From Candidatus Saccharimonadia bacterium (lineage in GTDB: Bacteria; Patescibacteriota; Saccharimonadia; Saccharimonadales; Saccharimonadaceae), in contig JALRBM010000054.1 of NCBI GenBank assembly GCA_023257755.1, positions 1 to 11,847 of the forward strand: a stretch of 11,847 bases of DNA. The letters run 5' to 3'. Below, piece by piece: positions 6,079 through 11,847 of the stretch. The translations under genes were made by a program, and so were the position numbers. The notes below the pieces were generated by a model, which was not told the origin of the DNA, did not search any database, and saw nothing but the letters and a program-made list of their open reading frames with translations. Numbering within the stretch: position 1 is the first letter of the stretch; each line of letters begins with the position of its first letter.

Positions 6079-6084
6079 TTATCA

Positions 6085-6113
6085 TTGACTATTTGCCGCC
6101 GAGCGTGCATAGT
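6085..6113 (+). promoter_or_regulatory. Candidate promoter of rpoB-rpoC
   Basis: TTGACT (6085-6090) and CATAGT (6108-6113, four of six consensus bases) are exactly 17 bases apart, giving a start near 6120 and a leader of about 125 bases. A second -10-like TAGAAT (6192-6197) has no -35 and would give a much shorter leader. Confidence 0.5.
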
Positions 6114-6133
6114 GGGTATCAAGAAGTAGTGTA

Positions 6134-6219
6134 CCTGGGGTTAGTGTGCTCTTTTGGGACGAATGGCATCGTCCGTATGAGTAACCTCGGATAGAATCTT
6201 CGGCGCCGATTCACACTAA
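6134..6219 (+). promoter_or_regulatory. Structured 5' leader of rpoB with two alternative folds
   Basis: Directly seen pairings are: TTAGTGTG (6141-6148) with CACACTAA (6212-6219), 8 perfect pairs; hairpin GGACGA/TCGTCC (6157-6162 with 6169-6174); hairpin GAATC/GATTC (6194-6198 with 6208-6212); and CTGGGGTTA (6135-6143) with TAACCTCGG (6182-6190), 9 pairs including two G-U. The first and last share bases 6141-6143 and cannot coexist. I do not recognise a known ribosomal-protein leader or riboswitch. Function as a regulator is inference. Confidence 0.35.
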
Positions 6220-6234
6220 ACAATTAAATACAGC

Positions 6235-6240
6235 GAGGAG
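6235..6240 (+). promoter_or_regulatory. Shine-Dalgarno fixing the GTG start of rpoB
   Basis: GAGGAG lies 6 bases before the GTG at 6247. This strong match decides in favour of the GTG start, which also gives the expected RpoB N-terminus. Confidence 0.85.
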
Positions 6241-6246
6241 CTACGC

Positions 6247-9200
6247 GTGGCAAAAACCCAGGCCAACAACGCGAAGCGTGTCTTCTTTACCAAGTCAGAC
6301 ACTGCTTTGCAAATACCAAGTCTCATCGCTCACCAGAAGGACTCTTGGCGAGAATTCGTCGAGACTGGATTGAGCGAAATATTTGCAGAACTTAACCCGA
6401 TCGAGGATTATACCGGGCAAAAACTCGAACTTCGATTTAAGGACTACGCGTTCCAGGATCCAAAGAATACTGAACAAAACGCCAAAGAAAACAACCTGAC
6501 GTTTGACGCGCCGCTTCATGCAACCGTCGAGCTAACTAACAAGGTAACGGGCGAAGTCAAAGAGCAGGAAATCTATCTTGGTGATTATCCATGGATGACC
6601 GACCGCGGTACTTTTGTTATTAATGGTACTGAGCGCGTGGTCGTATCGCAGCTGATCCGTTCAGCTGGTGTCTTCTTTACCGCTGATCGTGCGGCTGGCC
6701 GTAACTACTACGGTGCCAAGCTGATCCCGGGCCGTGGTGCATGGCTTGAGTTTGAAACCTCCAGTACCGGGGTGATTTACGTCAAGATCGACCGCCGTCG
6801 TAAGCTGCCCGTCACGACGCTTCTCCGCGCGCTTGGTCACAACAAGACCAGCGAAATCAAAAGCCTGTTTGAAGCCACTGATAACGGCGATCTGAAATAC
6901 ATCGATGCTACTCTCGAAAAAGATCCAGCCCGCGGCACCAACGAAGCGCTGATCGAGCTTTACCGCCGTCTGCGTCCAGGCGACCTTGCCACGGTCGACA
7001 ACGCCCGCAGCATGATCGAGCGCATGTTCTTTGATTTCAAGCGCTTCGACTACAGCCGCGTGGGACGCTACAAACTGAACCAGCGCCTCGGCCTGGGAGT
7101 GCCAAACACGACCGAAAATCGTGTCTTCCAAATGAGCGATCTGATCGCGATTATTCACGAGATCATCCGCCTCAATAACACTCAGGAACCAGCCGACGAT
7201 ATCGACGCACTGTCTAACCGTCGTGTGAAGCTGGTAGGTGAGCTTGTCGCTCGCCAGTTCCGTGTCGGTATGCTTCGTATGCAGCGTAACGCCATGGACC
7301 GTATGAGCATGAGTGACATCGAATCGGTGACGCCGGGTCAGCTGATCAACGCCCGTCCGGTCGTTGCTGCCGTGCGTGAATTCTTTGCAAGCTCGCAGCT
7401 TTCGCAGCTAATGGACGAGGTGAACCCGCTCTCAGAACTGTCGCACAAACGCCGTCTCAGCTCGATGGGTCCTGGTGGTCTTTCGCGCGAGCGTGCCGGA
7501 TTCGACGTTCGTGACGCCCACCCGACTCACTACGGTCGTATCTGTTCTGTCGAGACGCCAGAAGGTGCTAACATCGGATTGATGCTTAACCTGGCGACAT
7601 ACGCCCGTGTCAATGAATACGGATTTATCGAGACACCCTATCTGCGTGTTGCGGACGGCAAGGTCACTGATGAGGTTGTCTACCTCGATGCGTCACAGGA
7701 ACTTAACGAAGTGATTGCTGATGCTGGAGCCAAAGTGAGTGACGATGGCAGCTTTGTCGAGGAGCGTGTAAGTGCGCGCAAATATCTTAATCCAGAGCAA
7801 GTCGATACGGCTGAGATCACTTTTATGGATGCAGCTTTCAAGCAGATCCTTGGATCGACGGCGTCACTGGTGCCATTTATCGAGAAGAACCGTGTCGACC
7901 GATCGTTGACCGGATCAAACATGCAAAAACAGGCCGTACCGCTTCTTACCCCAGAGGCGCCAACCGTTGGCACTGGTATTGAGGCAGAGCTTGCCAAGAA
8001 CACCAGCCAACTTGTGACTGCGGAAGGTGAAGGTGAAGTCGTTCGTGCCGACGGAGACGAAGTTCATGTTAAGTACAAGAACGGCGTCAAGGTTTACGAA
8101 CTGATTCACTTCGCGAAGTCTAACGATGACCGTTCGATTAATCAGAAAGTCCGCGTTGCCCGTGGTGACAAGGTCAAAAAGGGTACGACGCTGATCGAGG
8201 GTGCATCTATCGCTGATGGCGAACTTGCCCTTGGCCGCGACCTGACCGTCGCCTTCATGCCATGGCAAGGGTACAACATGGACGACGCCATCGTGCTTTC
8301 TGACCGCCTGGTCAAGGAAGATAGCCTGACCAGCATTAACATTAAGGACTACACTGTTGAGGTCCGTGAGACTAAGCTCGGCCCTGAAATTGTCACTCGT
8401 GACATTCCAAACGTCAGCGAAGAAAGTCTGCGCCACCTTGACGAGAACGGTATCGTTCAGGTCGGATCAGAGGTAAAGGCTGGTGATGTTCTGGTAGGAA
8501 AGATTACGCCGAAGGGCGAACAAGAACTTTCCAGCGAAGAGCGCCTGCTTCGCGCGATCTTTGGTGAGAAAGCCAAGGATGTCCGTGACACCTCGCAGCG
8601 CATGAACAACGCTGGAGCTGGTAAGGTTGTCGGCGTAAAGATCTTCTCCCGAGAGAACGGCCACGAACTGAAGGCTGGTGTGCTGATGCAGATCCAGATC
8701 TTCGTTGCGCAGCTTCGCAAGATCTCTGTCGGTGACAAGCTGGCTGGTCGCCATGGTAACAAGGGTGTGGTTGCCCGCATTCTTCCATCAGAAGACATGC
8801 CGTTCATGGAGGACGGAACCCCTGTCGATGTGGTTTTGAACCCGCTCGGCGTGCCATCGCGTATGAACATCGGCCAGCTGTTTGAAACTCACCTTGGTAT
8901 GGCGGCTCGCGCTCTTGGCTATAAAGTCGCGACTCCTCCGTTCAATGGCGTGCCAAATGAAACCATTTCCGACGAGCTCGAGAAGGCCGGTTTTGCCCGC
9001 GACGGCAAGAGTCAGCTATTTGATGGTCGTACCGGTGAACCATTTGAGGAGCGAACGACCGTTGGTGTGATGCACATGATCAAGCTGCACCACATGGTTC
9101 AAGACAAGATCCACGCCCGATCAACCGGTCCATACACTATGGTCACTCAGCAGCCGCTTGGTGGTAAGGCACAAAATGGCGGCCAAAGGTTCGGCGAGAT

Positions 9201-9600
9201 GGAGGTATGGGCACTTGAAGCATACGGTGCCGCAACTACACTCCAGGAAATGCTTACGATCAAGTCTGATGACGTCTACGGCCGCGCAAAAGCCTACGAA
9301 TCAATCATCAAGGATGAAGTGATCGTCGGTCCAAAGCTTCCAGAAAGCTTTAACGTGCTCGTAAAAGAACTTCAGGGACTTGGCCTTCGCGTCGATCTGC
9401 TTGATGAATCAGAAGACGCAGTCGTTGATGCCGAACAGGTCATTGCAAGTACTGGCGCCTACGAGGAGACCACTACCGATGCAGTTGTGTTAGATGACGT
9501 TGATGCTGAAACAGTCCTGGATGAATCCGACGAACTCGGTGAAATTGAAGACGGAGTAAGTATCCAAGATATTGATGAAGTAGAAGGGAAGGAGGCCTAA
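6247..9600 (+). CDS. rpoB: DNA-directed RNA polymerase subunit beta
   Basis: Second-largest subunit of RNA polymerase core, forming one pincer and much of the catalytic cleft. It is 1117 residues, shorter than E. coli's 1342 because the large lineage-specific insertions are absent. Landmarks: YPWMTDRGTFVINGTERV (114-131); the rifampicin pocket SSQLSQLMDEVNPLSELSHK (382-401); RERAGFDVRDAHPTHYGR (414-431) with VETPEGANIGL (435-445); MPWQGYNMDDAIVLS (671-685); KLAGRHGNKGV (831-841); LNPLGVPSRMNIGQ (864-877); QPLGGKAQNGGQRFGEMEVW (969-988). Oddities: QRMNNAGAG (784-792) replaces the usual LRVPxGxxG after VRDTS, and a 65-residue tail (1053-1117) has 25 Asp/Glu and a single Lys. The start is GTG with a strong GAGGAG. 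rpoC follows after 1 base, with its Shine-Dalgarno inside the rpoB end, so the two are co-transcribed and probably translationally coupled. No rplJ-rplL genes precede it in this window. Confidence 0.98.
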   Translation: MAKTQANNAKRVFFTKSDTALQIPSLIAHQKDSWREFVETGLSEIFAELNPIEDYTGQKLELRFKDYAFQDPKNTEQNAKENNLTFDAPLHATVELTNKVTGEVKEQEIYLGDYPWMTDRGTFVINGTERVVVSQLIRSAGVFFTADRAAGRNYYGAKLIPGRGAWLEFETSSTGVIYVKIDRRRKLPVTTLLRALGHNKTSEIKSLFEATDNGDLKYIDATLEKDPARGTNEALIELYRRLRPGDLATVDNARSMIERMFFDFKRFDYSRVGRYKLNQRLGLGVPNTTENRVFQMSDLIAIIHEIIRLNNTQEPADDIDALSNRRVKLVGELVARQFRVGMLRMQRNAMDRMSMSDIESVTPGQLINARPVVAAVREFFASSQLSQLMDEVNPLSELSHKRRLSSMGPGGLSRERAGFDVRDAHPTHYGRICSVETPEGANIGLMLNLATYARVNEYGFIETPYLRVADGKVTDEVVYLDASQELNEVIADAGAKVSDDGSFVEERVSARKYLNPEQVDTAEITFMDAAFKQILGSTASLVPFIEKNRVDRSLTGSNMQKQAVPLLTPEAPTVGTGIEAELAKNTSQLVTAEGEGEVVRADGDEVHVKYKNGVKVYELIHFAKSNDDRSINQKVRVARGDKVKKGTTLIEGASIADGELALGRDLTVAFMPWQGYNMDDAIVLSDRLVKEDSLTSINIKDYTVEVRETKLGPEIVTRDIPNVSEESLRHLDENGIVQVGSEVKAGDVLVGKITPKGEQELSSEERLLRAIFGEKAKDVRDTSQRMNNAGAGKVVGVKIFSRENGHELKAGVLMQIQIFVAQLRKISVGDKLAGRHGNKGVVARILPSEDMPFMEDGTPVDVVLNPLGVPSRMNIGQLFETHLGMAARALGYKVATPPFNGVPNETISDELEKAGFARDGKSQLFDGRTGEPFEERTTVGVMHMIKLHHMVQDKIHARSTGPYTMVTQQPLGGKAQNGGQRFGEMEVWALEAYGAATTLQEMLTIKSDDVYGRAKAYESIIKDEVIVGPKLPESFNVLVKELQGLGLRVDLLDESEDAVVDAEQVIASTGAYEETTTDAVVLDDVDAETVLDESDELGEIEDGVSIQDIDEVEGKEA
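9589..9595 (+). promoter_or_regulatory. Shine-Dalgarno of rpoC inside the end of rpoB
   Basis: AAGGAGG lies 6 bases before the ATG at 9602 and within the last rpoB codons. This is the strongest ribosome-binding match in the window and supports coupled translation of beta and beta-prime. Confidence 0.88.
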
Positions 9601-9601
9601 T

Positions 9602-11847
9602 ATGTCGCGTGTTGTTGCCGGGACTGGTATTGCAGACTTTGACGCCGTGCGTCTGGCCGTTGCGAGCCCCGAGGATATCCTCAAGTGGAGCTACGGTGAA
9701 GTTACAAAGCCAGAGACCATTAACTACCGAACACAAAAACCAGAGCGTGATGGGCTTTTCTGTGAACGAATTTTCGGACCAGTAAAAGACATTAACCCGT
9801 ATGACAGCAAGCTTAAGGGTGTTCGCTCCCGCGAAGCTGCTGTCGACAAAAACGGCGAGCTTGTTACCAAGTCGATCGTGCGCCGCGAGCGCATGGGTCA
9901 CATCCAGTTGGCTGCGCCTGTTGCCCACATCTGGTTTATGCGCGGCACCCCAAGCGCAATGAGCTTGCTGCTTGGTATCACCGTCCGGAACTTAGAGCGC
10001 ATCGCGTACTTTGCAACCTATGTGATTTTGAAGGTTGATGAAACGAAGCGCGACCAGATGCTTGCTGACCTCGATGCCGAGACTGAAGCTGGTCGTGCGG
10101 CGATTAAGATCCGCTACGAAAAAGAAGCCGAGGCTGAAAACGCCGATGTTAAGGCGCTGGCTGCCAGCCAAACCCGCGAGACCGAGGAGCTAAACGAAAG
10201 CTACACTGTTAAAAAGACGCAGCTCGAAAGCCTGGTAAAGGGCGCGCTTCTTAGCGAAGTTGACTACCGTAATCTGCCAGAAGAATACGAAGAACTCGTT
10301 ACGGTCGGCATGGGTGGTCCTGCGTTGAAGGCACTGCTTGACGAGATCGATTTGCCGAAACTGATCGCAGAACTGACCGAAGAAGTCGAAGGTGCTAAAG
10401 GACAGCGTGAGAAGAAGCTGCTTAAGCGCCTTAAGGTCCTAGAAGGCATGCAGGCAGCCGGCATCAAGCCAAATAGCCTTTGTCTGACAGTCCTCCCTGT
10501 TATTCCTCCGGATCTTCGTCCGATGGTTCAGCTGACCGGTGGCCGTTTTGCCACATCGGACCTCAATGACCTTTACCGCCGCGTCATTAACCGGAATAAC
10601 CGCCTTAAAAAGCTGATCGACCTTAACGCTCCTGAGGTGATCCGCCGCAACGAAATGCGTATGCTGCAAGAAGCCGTCGACGCCCTGGTTGATAACAGCG
10701 CCGCCCGTGGTGGCCGTGCCGTCAACGCGACCGGCGGTCGCCGCCGACTCAAGTCGATCAGCGACATGCTCAAGGGCAAGCAGGGCCGATTCCGCCAAAA
10801 CCTTCTTGGTAAGCGCGTCGACTACTCCGGCCGTTCGGTCATCGTCGTCGGTCCGAAACTCAAGATCAACGAATGCGGTCTGCCGAAGCAAATGGCACTC
10901 GAACTGTTCAAGCCGTTCGTTATCAGCTGGCTGATCCGCGGCGAACATGCGCATAACATCCGCAGCGCGACCCGCTTGATCGAATCAGGTGACGCGCTCG
11001 TATGGGACGCCCTCGATGCCGTCATCGAAGGTAAGTACGTCCTTTTGAACCGTGCTCCGTCGCTTCACCGTCTGTCTATCCAGGCATTCCAGCCGCGACT
11101 TGTCGAAGGTAAGGCTATTCAATTGCACCCGCTCGTAGCAAACGGTTTCAACGCCGACTACGACGGCGACCAGATGGCCGTGCACTTGCCGCTTTCTGAC
11201 GACGCGCAGCGTGAAGCTCGCGAACTGATGAGCGCGACGAACAACCTGTTGAAGCCTGCCGATGGCGCGCCTGTGCTGAACATCGGCCAGGACGTCGTGC
11301 TCGGTAACTACTACCTGACCTACGACAAGCCAAGCGCTCAGACCGAAGACCGCAAGCCGTATAGCTCGGTATACGAAGCCGAAATGGCATACGACAACGG
11401 CGTGCTGCAGCTGCAAACTCCTATTCGCGTGTTCGCGAAGGGTGAAATCCGTGACACGACGCTCGGCCGCGTCTTCTTCAATGAGATCCTGCCTGCTGAG
11501 TTCCCGTATGACAATAGCGTCCAGAGTAAGAAGCAGTTGAAAAAAGTCCTCGCGAAAATCTTCAACCAGTACGGCGCCGAAGAAACCGCCAAGACCGCTG
11601 ACCGGATGAAGGGACTTGCGTTCCGTTTCGCGACCGTCGCTGCCGTGTCTACCGGTAAGGACGATTACCTGAACTTCGACGAGATCCAAGGATTCGTGAC
11701 CGAAGGCGACGAGCGTACCGCGCAGATCTCCGATCAGTTCGACCAAGGTCTGATCACCGAAGACGAGCGCTACAACCTGACCGTCGCCAACTGGCGCGGC
11801 GTCGACAAAAAGATCGAAACGTTTCTGTCCAGCGAGCTCAAGACGAT
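9602..11847 (+). CDS. rpoC: DNA-directed RNA polymerase subunit beta-prime (3' truncated by window)
   Basis: Largest catalytic subunit of RNA polymerase; 748 codons are visible before the window ends. Landmarks: KPERDGLFCERIFGPVKD (46-63); RRERMGHIQLAAPVAHIWF (94-112); LTVLPVIPPDLRP; KGKQGRFRQNLLGKRVDYSG in the clamp/switch region; LNRAPSLHR; and the active-site motif NADYDGDQM (517-525) with Asp519, Asp521 and Asp523 to bind catalytic Mg2+. Three points are unusual. The N-terminal zinc-binding segment has normal length, but the four ligand cysteines are replaced by Pro66, Asp68, Val81 and Asn84. The usual Phe of NADFDGD is Tyr520. A charged, probably coiled-coil insertion sits at about 146-222, compared with E. 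coli and somewhat as in actinobacterial beta-prime. The bridge helix, trigger loop and second zinc site are expected beyond the window. Confidence 0.98.
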   Translation, partial: MSRVVAGTGIADFDAVRLAVASPEDILKWSYGEVTKPETINYRTQKPERDGLFCERIFGPVKDINPYDSKLKGVRSREAAVDKNGELVTKSIVRRERMGHIQLAAPVAHIWFMRGTPSAMSLLLGITVRNLERIAYFATYVILKVDETKRDQMLADLDAETEAGRAAIKIRYEKEAEAENADVKALAASQTRETEELNESYTVKKTQLESLVKGALLSEVDYRNLPEEYEELVTVGMGGPALKALLDEIDLPKLIAELTEEVEGAKGQREKKLLKRLKVLEGMQAAGIKPNSLCLTVLPVIPPDLRPMVQLTGGRFATSDLNDLYRRVINRNNRLKKLIDLNAPEVIRRNEMRMLQEAVDALVDNSAARGGRAVNATGGRRRLKSISDMLKGKQGRFRQNLLGKRVDYSGRSVIVVGPKLKINECGLPKQMALELFKPFVISWLIRGEHAHNIRSATRLIESGDALVWDALDAVIEGKYVLLNRAPSLHRLSIQAFQPRLVEGKAIQLHPLVANGFNADYDGDQMAVHLPLSDDAQREARELMSATNNLLKPADGAPVLNIGQDVVLGNYYLTYDKPSAQTEDRKPYSSVYEAEMAYDNGVLQLQTPIRVFAKGEIRDTTLGRVFFNEILPAEFPYDNSVQSKKQLKKVLAKIFNQYGAEETAKTADRMKGLAFRFATVAAVSTGKDDYLNFDEIQGFVTEGDERTAQISDQFDQGLITEDERYNLTVANWRGVDKKIETFLSSELKT

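Noticed and set aside
6661..7158. 165-codon open frame antisense to rpoB (similar ones at 7915-8436, 10439-10954 and 10985-11746)
   Set aside because: These mirror the codon bias of strongly conserved rpoB and rpoC coding sequence; no start signals or recognisable domains.
1..11847. Recoded stop codons (code 25, as in Gracilibacteria/SR1), tRNA genes, insertion sequences, CRISPR arrays
   Set aside because: TGA acts as the clpP stop at the expected family length and no gene needs in-frame TGA. No cloverleaf, terminal inverted repeats with transposase, or spaced direct repeats were seen.

Overview
The window is a compact bacterial chromosome segment with mid-range GC, standard stop codons and a housekeeping gene set: hisS, an MFS transporter, tig, a small membrane protein on the opposite strand, clpP, an unknown gene, rpoB and the first two thirds of rpoC. 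The HisRS and RNA polymerase protein styles and the gene order suggest Candidatus Saccharibacteria (TM7, Patescibacteria/CPR). This is an inference from remembered family resemblance, not a search result. No mobile element, CRISPR array, rRNA or tRNA gene was seen.

Layout. 2-172 is the tail of an unrecognised gene. A perfect TATAAT overlaps its stop codon. It is followed by a 16-codon ORF holding two His codons and a factor-independent terminator, all just before hisS (310-1707). An MFS exporter-like gene (1763-3040) and trigger factor (3080-4369) follow on the same strand. A hairpin then separates trigger factor from a convergent 106-codon two-helix membrane protein gene (4765-4445, minus strand). 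The AT-rich divergent region 4766-4908 carries a sigma70-like promoter for the minus gene. It also carries a near-consensus CIRCE operator (HrcA site) over the clpP promoter. After clpP (4909-5505) comes an unrecognised 173-residue protein (5557-6078). A 168-base leader follows with a promoter and paired segments that form two mutually exclusive folds, then rpoB (6247-9600) and rpoC (9602 to the window end).

How it fits together. The genes cover translation (HisRS), nascent-chain folding (trigger factor), proteolysis (ClpP) and transcription (RpoB, RpoC). The control signals are the most notable part. Three genes (MFS, tig, clpP) have a -10 hexamer 6-9 bases before the ATG and no Shine-Dalgarno, which predicts leaderless mRNAs. 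The 173-residue ORF, rpoB and rpoC instead have strong Shine-Dalgarno sequences. clpP appears to be under HrcA control. The strongest protein-level oddity is in RpoC: the N-terminal zinc-binding segment keeps its length, but all four zinc-ligand cysteines are replaced. The active-site motif also reads NADYDGDQM instead of the near-universal NADFDGDQM.
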